Origin: Litomosoides sigmodontis
Taxonomy: Eukaryota > Nematoda > Chromadorea > Rhabditida > Onchocercidae
Assembly: GCA_963070105.1 (NCBI GenBank)
Contig: OY718804.1
Coordinates: 6,967,317 to 7,031,316, forward strand
Direction: 5' to 3'
DNA length: 64,000 bases
In this document: positions 28,835 to 40,842 of the stretch, in pieces
Layout of the letters: each line of letters starts with the position of its first letter
Position numbering within the stretch: the stretch's first letter is position 1
The notes under the pieces: generated by a model
Told to the model about the DNA's origin: nothing
Database searches by the model: none
What the model saw: only the letters and a program-made list of their open reading frames with translations
Position numbers and translations under genes: made by a program

Positions 28835-31800
28835 TTATTTCCCTACAGTTTCTTCGAAAAGTTTCGACATTTCGGCTTGCTTAGGGCTAGTCGAATAATC
28901 AGGTTTCAACCTTCTTTCCATTTGCTCTCCATACGGGTTAAATCCAAGTCGTTCCATTTCGGCCTGCAATTATGAAATACTTTTATAAAACAATAAAGTT
29001 TCTGTAACAAAACCAAATAAATAACCTCGTTTCCGCAGTCAAGGCATTTCTGCTGCTTCACCCCGAGTGTACATTAATTAATAAATAAAGTCCGCAATAT
29101 TTGAAAGAAGAGAACAATACAAACCTTCATCGCTAATTTTATAGCTTTCTTATCTTTCTCAGCATCTGTTCGCGGTGGGTGAAGTTTGGTAAAAACGCCA
29201 GTCCCAATTGTAACTGGATCCTTACGAATTGTGAACTTTTGCTGCGGCTCAATAAACTGCACTGCATTCATATGCAGCTCAACCCTGAAATGTGTGAAAA
29301 TGATAACGTTGCTATTTTTTTTCAAATTATTAAATGCAAATTCATTCAGTAAATGAAGATATCAAACATATTATAAAGCTTCGAAAACATACTCGCCGAC
29401 TTCTCCAGGCATGATGAAATCTTTCCCTTTGATTTTGATCATCGCTCCGCAGTCCCACGTTAAGGAGAACAGATGTTCTGTGAAATAGTTCGCAATTGGT
29501 GTCTTCGCGCCTCCCTCTTCTGGTTTCAATATATACAGCTGAAATCACAGAAATAAACAAATGAAATGCGATGGTGCTGCACGCGGCCAAAATCATGTTT
29601 TGAGGTATTTGCAATCAAAAATTGAAGAGAAGTAATTCTTTCCGTATTGCTTTATATCGCTTTCGGCTGTTAATTTTTCAGTGGAGGATAAATAATTCAT
29701 AAAGCAATGGCACTGAAACTTTAGAAAGAGTATTTTGATTGTATTTTAATACAGTGCGATCAATTTCGACTAAAATGAAAGTAGCAAAATTTTTAAATTC
29801 CCAAAATCATGCATACTATATGTTTTTATTACCTGAGCTTCCACTTTATCAGTTGGAACATGTTTATGATCTTGTGGTAAAAGTACACTACCACGTCGTA
29901 CCGCTTTGCTTTCTACACCTCTCAATAAAATTCCAAGCTGATCGCCGGGTTCTGCCACGTCGAGCGATTTCCTGAATGTTTCAAGGCCTGAAATAAAGCA
30001 AAGTTCAAAATAATAAGGGATTGACGAATTTCCCTGAAAACAGTGACAAAGGAAAAGGCGAAAAATGTTGTAATGCCAAAACCAAAATGACTTACTAGAC
30101 ACTACTGACTTGACAGGTTCTTTTCCTGAACCAACTATTTCCACTTTATCGCCTTTTTTCAAAGAACCTCTTTCCAATTTGCCAGTTATAACAGTACCAC
30201 GGCCTAAACTTTCATTTAAGATGAGCTTATTAGTTGGCTCGCTACTAATGCATTATGACATCTCAAAGCAGTTATATGTAAATTTCACTCAAACAGGAAA
30301 TCCAGCAGAAATAAACAAGCTATGTTGAAAAAAAGGTGCCCCGATTGCTTTTTTCCAACAAACTAGCAGACGGATCCTATCATTTTGCGAGGTGAACTAT
30401 GATCTAAAAAAGTAGTCACCTTTGATTGCATAAACGTGTTCGGCTGGGAACATAACTTCTGTATTCTGATGACGTTCTGGGATAACGAATGAGTTATCAA
30501 GAACATCTAGAAGTTTCCATATTGATTCTTCTCCTATTTTTGGATTCTTTCCTTCTAAAGCACAAAGTGCAGAACCAAAAACGACCTGATATTACATTTC
30601 ATATTAAGTCGAGTTGACAAAAAGTCATTATAGATGTTCATTCATTAAATACTCTCCATTTTAAAAAACTCGTGTCACATTTATCGAAGGTGTTCATCAT
30701 TGCCAAAGTATCCTTAGATTTATTATAGTGTTCAATATTTTTTGAAAAAAATATTGAACATTATTCCTGCACATACCTATATAGCACCACAATGAAATCT
30801 CTCAATAATAACTTAAAGAATCTGAAGGAAGTTTAAAAATGACCGGTGAATCACATGGATAGCTGAGTTCTGACAAGAGTTCACGCATTTCCATTTCAAC
30901 TAATTCATGTGTTTCTTTATCCGGTACTTCATCGATTTTATTCAAATACACAACAACATTTTTCAGAGGAATACCAACTTGTCGGGCCAACAGTAAATGC
31001 TCTCGAGTCTGTAAAAAATTATTTAATTTAAGAAACTCTTAGTTCTTTTTTGTGCTGTGCATAATACCGAATGTTTCGTGATTTTTGTGCAAAAAATACT
31101 TGTCACAAATTATAGCGCACTAAAAGCTAACCTGTGGCATAGCTCCCTCAGTAGCAGCTACCACTAAAATAGCACCCTCCATTTGTGCTGTACCAGTAAT
31201 CATATTTTTGATATAATCTGCGTGGCCCGGACAGTCTATATGAGCATAGTGCCGTTTTTCCGTCTCGTATTCCAAATGAAATGCATTAATAGTTATGCCT
31301 AAAACTTATTCAAATAAATATATTTTAATAATTCATGGAATTCAGAATCAGTTACGAAGGCATAATTTGTCTAATTTTTATGATCAGAAAAGGAAATATG
31401 TACAAGCGTGGTAAGGTTCTAATGGCAAAGACAAATTACAGAATCCAGGAGTCAATATGTGATTCTGCGGAGCGTTTGTATGATTGTTAGTAAAAAGTAA
31501 CATGAAACAGGAAATACAGAAGAGATTCTAGTTTGATAAAATGATACAATTTAAAGCTGCGAAGGAAAAGCGTAAAACCGAGATAAATATGTGAATAAAA
31601 CAAACCGCGAGCTTTCTCTTCAGGTGCATTGTCAATTTCTTCGTATTTTCTAAATTTTGCGCCCTTTTTTGATGCCAGAACTGGAAAACTTCCAGCAAAA
31701 TTAAGTTTAACAACGAAAGCCAATCAGAAACTATTGAACTGCAAATGCAAGCATCTATTCAAACCTTTGGTGATAGCCGAGGAGAGTGTAGTTTTGCCGT

Positions 31801-32249
31801 GATCAACATGTCCAATAGTACCAACATTGAGGTGAGGCTTCGTTCTCTTGTAAGCTTGCTTTACCCCCGGGACCGCAAAGCACCGAGCATGTTGCAGTTG
31901 GGCCAATTTCGTCAAGAAATTCTCACGAAAATCTCCCGCAGCGCCCACTATCTCTACAACATAACAATCAGATTTATTATTAGAAAAAAAATACAGGGAT
32001 ATTCGTCTACAAAAAATTTAGCGCTGTCATCCTGTCTTCTATTCTTTCTTCCAAACAATACTTTATGGATCGAAATGAATTCAAGTAGTTTCTCCATTCC
32101 CAATAAAAGTGAAAGAGTAAGAAAGAACACTTCCAAATATTGTTCCGCTACTTCCGCTTTAAGAGTGCGACTTAGCTTAAAAAAGAAGAAATGCAACACT
32201 TACTGAAACTTGCTAACATAGATCGATGACACACGGAGCGCGCCAACAT
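28835..32249 (-). CDS. Mitochondrial elongation factor Tu with nematode C-terminal extension, 501 aa
   Basis: Eleven exons: 32249-32204, 31953-31765, 31680-31606, 31298-31132, 31008-30844, 30585-30420, 30203-30096, 29987-29833, 29538-29393, 29284-29125, 28963-28835. The total is 502 codons including the stop. It delivers aminoacyl-tRNA to the mitochondrial ribosome as a GTPase. Landmarks are the presequence [15 protein letters not shown], the P-loop GHVDHGKTT, switch I end [21 protein letters not shown] and GSALCALEG. The beta-barrel domains carry [18 protein letters not shown] and [14 protein letters not shown]. After the usual end at [10 protein letters not shown] there is a basic extension of about 60 residues ([19 protein letters not shown] onwards). 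This type of extension is known from C. elegans EF-Tu1, where it binds T-armless mitochondrial tRNAs. A TTTTCAG acceptor lies just upstream of the ATG. AATAAA overlaps the stop codon. Confidence 0.96.
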
Positions 32250-32735
32250 CCTGCCAAATAGCCTGAAAATTCCCAGTAATCACTACTGACTTACTTCTAG
32301 CCCACCAAATGGACGTCACCGACTGATAATCAAAGAGTTTAAATCATCGAGAGTGGCCGTGCCAGCTTATAACCAGCTGAAGGAACTTCGTCGCCATCCC
32401 CTTCGAATTCGTCAGACGACGGATGCTTGTGCGGGGGAGGGTCCCGGTCAGCAGGGTTAACGTAGTTAGGTTTCAATGTCATCAGGTCTTTTGCAATTTA
32501 CTACGGTGACTTCTCTGTCGATATGTTTTTCCTCGTCCCTGCGTATTAACAACCTGAGATATATCTTTCAGTCCGTCACAGTACTGCGGTCCGTTGCGAA
32601 CACTGATAGGAGTATGTGGTCCTTAATGCCCCCAATATACGTCTTAACAAGGCTCACTGACTGACGACTGAGTTATGTGACTCATTTCGGGAGTTTTCCC
32701 GACAGTACTAATTTTTCAGGTTGTATTGAGAAGTA
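32250..32735. promoter_or_regulatory. Divergent promoter of EF-Tu and DDRGK1
   Basis: The 486 bases between the two start codons contain no exon. They include the second copy of the 18-base motif (32666-32683) and a TTTTTCAG acceptor ending at 32719, just before the DDRGK1 ATG. The arrangement repeats the head-to-head layout of HSP60/HSP10. Confidence 0.6.
32666..32683 (+). promoter_or_regulatory. 18-base motif, copy 2 (EF-Tu/DDRGK1 promoter)
   Basis: Identical to 12203-12220 over 18 bases and in the same orientation relative to the downstream plus-strand gene; it ends 52 bases before the DDRGK1 ATG. The TGACTCA-like end is complete here (GTGACTCAT). Confidence 0.55.
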
Positions 32736-34999
32736 ATGGCAGAATTGGACTATTTATTTCTCGGGTCTGCTGGTTTCTTGATGACAGCACTAGTGCTTAT
32801 TATCTTACGCATTATTAAATTATATTTTGATGAGAGATGGGCTCGACAGCGTAAGGAGGCACTGCGTGCAATGGCAACTGACGAACATGAAACGAGAAAT
32901 GAGCGTGGCGTCGTCGGTAAAATTTACGCTGTTACAGTTCCAGTATGGTTGACCTGATATATTCCGCAAAATATGGCATCATATCTCTACTACTTTTTTA
33001 ATCAAATTATTTGTAAATTGGAACAGCTCCTCCTACAGTTCTCAAATATTTATTGCGAGAGCTGGTGGAATTTACAGTATTTTGGTCATTTTCAACTGTT
33101 AAACAGTCAGTTTGCGGAAAATTACAGTGGTTGGTGGACGACGGGTACAAGTAGCGCGTCGAAGGGTACGTCACTATGTGGACGGTGACAATGACAATGG
33201 CATGAGTTTTACAGGAAATGCCAACGACCAGACTACAAATCCTTCTGAACTAGGTAGTTCCACCATTTAGTTAGTTGATGAATGGAACACATCATAGTTT
33301 TTAGTAGTTAACGTTTACAGCTAACCTTTGAATAAATGTGTTTGTTAGCATCAAGAACAGTATAAATCTGAGGACTGATTATTCTAAGTGATTTGATAAT
33401 CTTTATAATTATAAAATAATGAATTGATGATAATTGATGATTTTTTTAAATAATGAAATTCCTGCAACTGTTGCAGAAGAGGACGAGTCTCCATTAGCTG
33501 AGTTAGCTAAAGATGAACATTTTGGGAAGAAGAAGTTGGCGAAACTTCAAGCCAAAGAAGAACGACGGAAACAAAGAGAAGCTGTAAGTTTTGCACAGCT
33601 TCAATCATAAATTGGCGACAATGCATTTTTTAGTTTTGAATACCTTGAATTATTCCTGCACAGGAATTGTTGGAACGAGAAGAACGAAAAAAACTGGAAC
33701 AAGAAAGAGAAGAACGCCTGCAGAGGGAACGCGAAAAACAAGTGGAGGAAGAGGAAGAGAAGCGTAAAAAACAGCGTCAAGAAAGAGAAGAGCGTGAGAA
33801 ACGAGAAGAAGAAGAATATCGAAAGGTTCATATAAATTATATAGTGTTGGTATTGTGATTCCAACTTGAATAACGAACTTTGATATTGGCTATGACTTAA
33901 CTCTTTGGTGGATCTATAATACTTCTCCAACTTTGACAAATTTTTAAATTTTAGCTTCGGGAAACTTTTGCGGTTGATGAAGAAGGGTTTGATCAGGTTG
34001 ATGCGGAGGAATCACAGAATCTTTTGCGCGATTTTGAAGAGTATGTTCGCAAGATTAAGGTGATCGTCTAAAATTTATTGTATTTCTGAAACGAACTATG
34101 TATTAATTTAGTTCGACGTTGCTGCCATAATGGAGATAAAGCACGTCTGATGGATTAGTTAAGTCTGAAATCGAATTCTTTCAACTCCCACATCTTAATG
34201 AGATATAACGCTAGATATTGATATTTATGGGTACATATTAGTACGTTGGATTCGTCAAAGTAAAGTGTGAGCGACCTGCTGTCATTCAGATGAACTACAA
34301 GAAAATGGAATAGGAAAATATATAGTTAAAAAAGAATGTTGTTCTTGCACCGATTGTCCTACACCTAAGTACTCCATACTACTGTTTCATTATAAATAAT
34401 TCTAGATGTTCGAGAGTGGAAAATATTGTTGTTGTTATAGGTTGTTAATATAGATGAATTGGGCGCTCATTTCGATCTGCGTGCAGAAGATGCAGTTGAT
34501 CGGCTTAACTTCCTAATAGGCAATGGCACTTTAACAGGAATCATGGACGATCGTGGCAAATTTATTCACATTACTTCAGATGAACTCCAAGCCGGTTAGA
34601 AAATATTAATCTAATTTTATTACTTATTGTATGCAAGATTGCGGTGTCGAAAGACTTGCAGCATTCCTTTTTATTCCATAATGCTTCAAGCAGAAGTAAA
34701 TATTAAAAAGCAATAGAAGTAAGCTTCTATTGTTTTCTTTTCGGAGATATTTAATACTTTTTAAATTAAAATACTTTTTAATTTTAACCTAAAATCGATA
34801 CGTTATTATGGCTATGCTTGACGTCAAAATGAAGAAATTCAGCCCTGTAAAGTGTTCTTCTACTATGCTATTTCCAGTGGCAAAATTTATCAATCAACGC
34901 GGCCGAGTATCGAAAGCAGAATTAATTGAACATAGCAATAAATTGGTTGGCCTGGAATCGCGGTCTGTGGGGCACGTGGAGGGAGTGGCAGCCGTATAA
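32736..34999 (+). CDS. DDRGK domain-containing protein 1 (UFBP1), 318 aa
   Basis: Seven exons: 32736-32916, 33128-33253, 33477-33583, 33664-33825, 33955-34059, 34441-34594, 34878-34999; 319 codons including the stop, against 314 residues in human. DDRGK1 is an ER-anchored adaptor of the UFM1 ligase complex (with UFL1 and CDK5RAP3), used in ribosome UFMylation and ER quality control. The N-terminus is a signal anchor (YLFLGSAGFLMTALVLIILR). It is followed by a basic/acidic linker and a long single alpha-helix of alternating Glu/Lys/Arg encoded mainly by 33664-33825. A PCI-like winged-helix end carries the eponymous motif in GTLTGIMDDRGKFIHIT and FINQRGRVSKAELIEHSNKL. Intron positions were set by phase; all donors are GT. 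A trans-splice-like acceptor lies 17 bases before the ATG. Confidence 0.95.
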
Positions 35000-36133
35000 A
35001 ATCACTTTATTTTTGGTTATTGGAAACTTTTTAATACTTTGAACTGATTTTTTCTAAATCAAGTTATAATTCGTTTTCTGGTTTCACCAAGTGCCATCGC
35101 AAATGGATCAACGTTATTTTAAAAAGTAACTCCAAGCATTCGAACTTGTTTGCTTTCGATTTTAACTCATGCAAAAAATTACATAATTACAGTCAAGTTT
35201 ATTAAGACAAAAGATTACGAGTATTGCAAATGTTGCAGTCAAACGCAAGCACCTACCTAACTCTCATGTTCACCTACACATCTCAATTTCTAGTAGTAGA
35301 TGGCCGAGGAAACCTTGATATTTGTTACCTTGAACGAAGCATCTGCATTCGGTGTGGTACGCACTTACACACCGCACCTATGTTCAGTTCTTAATGAAAG
35401 TTTGCTGAATCGCAAATGAATGAAATATGAAGTGTCATTAGTTAAGTTTATGATTACCGTTAGGTACCAAGTTTCTCTATGCTACATTATGTAAATCCCT
35501 TATATGTTTGCGATTGTAGATGACTAGTGGAACAGGAAGAATTATTTTTCGTGTTCATATCCATATGTACTATTGCTCTCTTTTGTACATATCGTAGCGT
35601 ACGTTTATATAATATGTTCATTTTTTTCTAGGCAACATCCTAGTCCATGCTTATAAGTAAGCAGTTGTTCGAATCTGACGATTTTAAAGTTATTTTCATC
35701 ACGTCACTGTTGCATTCACGTACTAAACTTTGAATTTAAGTAAAGTGTCGTGTCATGCGAATGACTTCCACACTGAAGTTCAAAATACTGCATATTAAAA
35801 CCAAACAGTCATCATCTCAGAAATTTTGATGGCTCTGCGATACATTACCATATTTTCTCAGAACTGTACTTTGAAAATTAAAATCTTTAGCCTAACTTGC
35901 TCTGTAAACAGAAATAAAAGTTTTATTTTTTAAAACAAATGAAAAATGTCAAAATGGATAGAAGAGGTTGCAAAGTTTGTTCAGAGAACTATTTTCATAA
36001 CAGAAGCTTGCAGAACTGCATTAATTTGCATTACGGTGTTTTGCTACGGAGATGCATGAAATTCTCCATCGCGTCCCAATTTTTTTGTTAAGTGCTAAAA
36101 AAAACAATGGAACAACAGAAAATAATACGTCAT
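35000..36133. other. Convergent intergenic region
   Basis: This is the 3' flank of DDRGK1 and RNPS1. A minus-strand AATAAA near 35925-35930 may serve RNPS1. No coding exon was found. Confidence 0.5.
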
Positions 36134-38078
36134 TTAAGAGCGGCTGCGTCGACGTCGTGGACTTCGGCTTCGAGATCGATTGAAGCGACTTGGCCCCAAG
36201 GGAACCATGTTTCCACCGGTTCCGTGTGCACGAGGTGGACTGCGGTATCTGCGTGGTGATGGGCCACGAAATCTGAATCCACATTTTGAGAGAACGAAAT
36301 ACGGCAAAGTATAAAGCAAGATATCTTAGTAAATGACCAATATCTAATCCACTGGACAAAGTGATAACTTTGATTATTTCTGCGTAGCCAATCTGCCTGT
36401 AGTAGCACATTTTTGACTTCCATGACCATCGAGGATATGTCTATGCTTTGAAATGTGTTGTTGACAACACTCAAAATTTTGAATTTTTCTTAGTAGTTTT
36501 TGCTGTCATTCGATGGCAAAAATATTTACCGATGTGGTGATAACGGACGTCTTCCACTTCCGTTCAGTGTGGAACGAGGTGGGTGTGTAAGTTCACAAGT
36601 AACTTCTTGACCATCAATCTGTCCACCGTCCATGTGTTTCAACGCTTTCTCCGCATCTTCCGGTTGTTCAAATTCTACGTATCCATATCCTCAAAATACA
36701 TAAAACTAACGTTACATAAAACAATAAAACACAAATTTGAAAAATCAAAAATATAAATCACGGTAAAAATTAATAAAAGCAGATAAGAAACTGCCCTTTA
36801 TTATTTCACTGTGTACAAATTTGCAATACTTTTGCAGGAAAGCATAACCAAAATTGATTGTGCTATGTTATAATATTAAGTTAAAAAAAAGGCGAAAACC
36901 TCTGCCAAGATGTGTATGTTGTCGGTCCATTGGCAGTTCACAAGTTTTTAAACTTCCGTAGACACTAAAAATTTCGGACAAGTGCTCCTTTGTGACATTG
37001 CGACTCAAATTACGCACACATAGGCGACGGGGTGGTGGCGTTGCTTTACGAACTGGACTTGCCTGAAAGTGGTCTTTTAAAACAAAAAAAGTAAAACACC
37101 ACTCAAGGCATACTGGAAGAGATCTACATACCAGTTACCACACTATTCTTCTTTCCCATGTTTACCAGACAATCGTACTATACGAGAAAGGTGTCACTCT
37201 ATGAGTGTAAATGAACATGTTTCTGACAAAAACTTAGAAAATACCTTGCGATCTCGCGAACGCGAACGATTACGTCTATTTCGGCTACCACTTCGATCTC
37301 GTCTCTTAGGTGACGGTGACGGTCGCCGTTTTGGAGATGGCGATGAACGTCGTCGGCGTCGTTCAGGGGTCGGTGATCGACGGGAGGATGCGATAACCGC
37401 CTTCTCGCTGCGCTCAGCTCGCGCACCAGCTCGAGGAGAACGCGAACGCCGAGCCGGACTTCGTGCGCGATCTAAATTTAATCCTGCTTTAGAAAATAAA
37501 AAAGGTAGAAACCCCAATATACATGAGAGCATTGAGTTTTGATAGAAATGATGAGAATGCATGTTTCAGTTTGTTGCTAGTAAGCAATGAAAACAAAATC
37601 TCATAATTTTATTTTTTTCTTTGTCGCTTCTCTAACTTGAGCCTTCTTCTTTATTTACGCAATATTACGATGGAAAGGAAGGAGATCAAAATACCATCGA
37701 ATAGTTGTCTCAAAGTTTTACAACGGTTGTAAATTGACAGTGAACTAGCATTATTCACGAAGGCATAGCGAACTAAGTTTAGACCAAAATAAGTTATGTC
37801 ATCGTGGAATTAATCTAATACACCTAAAGTAAATTGTACCATATTTGGTTACATTAAGAAGATGAGATATAAATACCTTTAGTTGTTTTTCTAGGAGTGG
37901 GCGATCTAGAAGATTCCGAACTGGTCGTAGTGCCAGAGCGTGAGGTCGATGAAGAATCGCTGAATGATGAACTTTCGGAAGAGTCAGATGAACTATCCGA
38001 CGACGAACTACTGCTTGAGTCATGTCGTCTCTTCACCTCCTTCTTGCTTTCTCTCTCGGTTGGCTTTCCTTCAACCAT
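36134..38078 (-). CDS. RNA-binding protein with serine-rich domain 1 (RNPS1), 300 aa
   Basis: Five exons: 38078-37877, 37483-37245, 37062-36900, 36689-36530, 36272-36134; 301 codons including the stop (human RNPS1 is 305). RNPS1 is a nuclear exon-junction/ASAP-complex factor that promotes splicing and mRNA surveillance. The order is a Ser-rich N-terminus (DSSSSSSSDSSSDSSESSS), an RS/RSP-rich arginine domain, and a single RRM with RNP2 LCVRNL and RNP1 GYGYVEFE. The RRM also carries the family signature KALKHMDGGQIDGQEVT. The protein ends in a C-terminal RS tail finishing SRSPRRRRSRS. The exon 4 acceptor is TTTTGAG, less usual than TTTCAG. Overlapping ORFs on both strands in the RS coding region are shadows of its repetitive codons. 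Confidence 0.95.
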
Positions 38079-38840
38079 CTCGAATGAAACCTAAAACATT
38101 TATTAATTATCTATTCTATCATTCACGCAGAAAATCCTGATGTAAAACATTAACTGCCGATAACGCATAATTTAATTTCGCATAGAAAAAAAGTACACTG
38201 TTCCAGTTACGTATCTTACACTCTCCATCTAGTCTATTCTACAGATATTGATTTTATCGAAAAATATTGATTTTTTACAAACAAATGCCAAATGAGGATT
38301 GTAAATCTACAGCAACAGAAAGAGTCCAAACAGTAAGTTCATTTTCGAAGCTAAGCGAATTAATTACTCTTTTCTGAAGCTAATAGTTTATTATAAGAAC
38401 AGTAAATCAAGCTTAAAAGCGCTGTGTGCCACAAAGCCTCAGCACAAACCTCAGAACTCCACCTGAATGAACCAAAGCAAGCAACGAACAAAACATACTT
38501 CCCAGCTTGAAACCAACAAATCACTGAAATAACCGGACGATGTGAAATTTCTCGTCTCTACTGATGAAATATCTGTTGAGATAGCGGACTGGAATTTCGG
38601 CCGAAATGGGTTGATATTGTTTGTAATTCATTATATATTTCTTATTTGTGTAATTATATATCTATTATTTATGTAATTTATGATATTATCTGATATTGTT
38701 CGTCAACCGAAAAGAGCAATTGATATTGCCGTTCGTAACACTTCTCCTAATTTATCAATTATGCTGTTTCTTGTTGCTGTCGTTAAAACTGGGGAGAAAA
38801 CAATTTCGAAATTTAGATTTTTGTTTCGCTAAACTACGAG

Positions 38841-38969
38841 ATGGACGGTGCTGTAAGAGCGGCGATGCAAATGGGAATTTGCGTAGGTTTTGGTGTTATT
38901 TCTGTTATCACCAATAATGATGTGTCCTCTCGTGTTGTCCCAAATGTGCCGGGAAGTAAAATTAAATGA
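38841..38969 (+). CDS. Candidate 42-residue small ORF
   Basis: ATG to TGA uninterrupted, with a hydrophobic, glycine-spaced centre (MQMGICVGFGVISVI) and a polar tail ending VPNVPGSKIK. Base composition is richer in G+C than the flanks, and the layout would suit a single-pass micro-membrane protein. No homologue is recognised, and nothing proves expression. Confidence 0.3.
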   Translation: MDGAVRAAMQMGICVGFGVISVITNNDVSSRVVPNVPGSKIK

Positions 38970-39985
38970 AATAGTCAAATTTTTACTTCTTTGCTGCAAA
39001 ATTTTTTAAAGAAGTTTTGAAAATTCAATAGATAAAGCTGTACTACTTGCCTACTTCCCTTCCAATGTGCACTTCACCTCTTACCAATGACAAGTTATAC
39101 GCTTGGACAGTTTTTTAAGGCTCAATGTTCTGCCGCTGAAAGCTGCAACTGCAGAGTGTCAAACGAATTAAAATTTTTGTTTTCATTGAGTTGAAATAAA
39201 TTAGAGGAATTGTTTGCTTGTGCATCAGCTCAGCTAAAAGCATCTCATACCTTACAGCAACACTTCCTATCAGCAAGTGAACGGGGAAGAGCGATGTGTG
39301 CTTCGGTAAAGATCAGCTGTCTGCACACCCTCCTTTGCACACCTTCATCATTTTTCCCTTTCGGCACAAATGCTTCATCTGAACTGTGTGTGAAATTGTT
39401 CTGGCGCAGTGGTTATTGCTCTTGATCAACAATAATCTCTGTCTGTTAAATGGGTGAAATCAGATGGCGCACTTGGAATGGACAATTTCCGCCTATCTCT
39501 CGAACGAAAAGTGAGCGGGATCACTCACCAACTGCTTCCGTTTCTATTTCAGTTGATCAGGTATGCTGAAAGCACTATAATCACAATGTGCGCTGCTGGA
39601 CAGCTGTCATCGTCGAGGAAATCATCCTATTTCTATTCTAACATTTAAATACATTTGTAATCTTCCAAGCACTGCTAATCAACCCGACAGGTGTCAGTTA
39701 ACTTTGCTAGAAGTTATTGACAAATTTAAATTATCATTGGTTAAATGAACTTTCCTGTCCATTCACACATTCTTAACTCATTCCGATTTTTCATTCATTT
39801 CCTACTTCATTTTCCCATTTATTTGCTTAAACAGAACTTCACAATTCGTTAATTTCACATTACGACAATAATTCGTTTGGGATGAGCAGGGAATACTCGA
39901 AGGCTTTTATTGATTTTTAATGAAATACGTTTTCGAAAATTTCAATTACGCAGAGTGCGGTATGCTACCCTCTTGACGACTATTA

Positions 39986-40018
39986 GAGAGCGAGAGAGAG
40001 AGAGAGAGGAAGAGAGAG
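39986..40018. repeat. (GA)n-rich microsatellite
   Basis: GAGAG-type tract with interruptions (about 11 GA units, then GGAAGAGAGAGG). Confidence 0.8.
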
Positions 40019-40553
40019 GTGTTGGAGAGGAAGATCATCATTTACTCAGTGCATCCGTAAAAAACGATCATAGATTTTCTGTTTTCCTTTGAATTTTTGC
40101 ACCATCGAAAACAAAAATGCCAGTTAATCTACGCTTCCAGCACATTGCTCCATACCTTCTTATTAGTTAGTTACTTCTACTTAATTTCAATTAAAATTTT
40201 ACTTAATTTGTTCTCAAGCAAAGAAAACTTCTTACCTTCACTATCTGAATCATTTTAGTATTTTTCATTCATTGGACAAAAAAAGCGTGCAATTCATGAA
40301 TTAAATTCAGCAAATTAATTCTAATAATGTGAAATTATGCATTTCGTAGAAAATTCTGTTTTCTTCATTCGTAGTTCTCCACATTTTGCTGAAATTTAAA
40401 CTAATAAATTGGCTAATGTAATGAATTAATAATTTTAGCGAAAATATTCTACGCAATGAAATGAAGACGAATCATTCCTCTTTATTACCTTCTTTCTCCT
40501 CACTCTCTCTTTCGCTTTCTTCGGAAGAAAGATCGAAATTTAATTTTCTTCAA

Positions 40554-40556
<3 letters not shown>

Positions 40557-40599
<43 letters not shown>
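40557..40599. repeat. (TA)n microsatellite
   Basis: About 21 perfect TA units, a likely polymorphic or assembly-sensitive site. Confidence 0.95.
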
Positions 40600-40602
<3 letters not shown>

Positions 40603-40668
40603 GGGTACCTTTTTTCCATCGATTTATCTTGAGCTTACTACCACACTCCCACCAATTATATTCAGGCA

Positions 40669-40771
40669 GTACCTGATGTTCCCGATGTTCACGATGAATC
40701 GCTTCTGATAATGTCTCGACGATCAGATCACAAGTTCTCCTCAACTCAGACATCCCTAATTTCTCCAGGAT
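40669..40771 (-). CDS. Orphan coding-like exon, minus strand
   Basis: A minus-strand open segment has an AACAAAG acceptor side and a clean CATCAG|GTACTG donor. It encodes a helical, charged peptide (KLGMSELRRTCDLIVETL then SEAIHREHREHQ). A possible next exon lies at about 40550-40471 (acidic, NFDLSSEESERESEEKE, donor GTAATA). No start, stop or family could be fixed, so the gene is unresolved. Confidence 0.35.
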
Positions 40772-40816
40772 CTTTGTTAACAAATTCAATTTAAAATTGT
40801 AAAGCAAGAAATATCC

Positions 40817-40842
40817 ATGTGTGTGTGTGTGTGTTGTGTGTT
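40817..40842. repeat. (GT)n microsatellite
   Basis: Short GT tract interrupted once (GTGTTGTGTG). Confidence 0.85.

Noticed and set aside
33601..33939. Phe/Leu-rich minus ORF that looks like a membrane protein
   Set aside because: It is the antisense shadow of the Glu/Lys-rich helix of DDRGK1.
37201..37542. Arg-rich plus-strand ORF
   Set aside because: Shadow of the RNPS1 RS-domain codons on the opposite strand.
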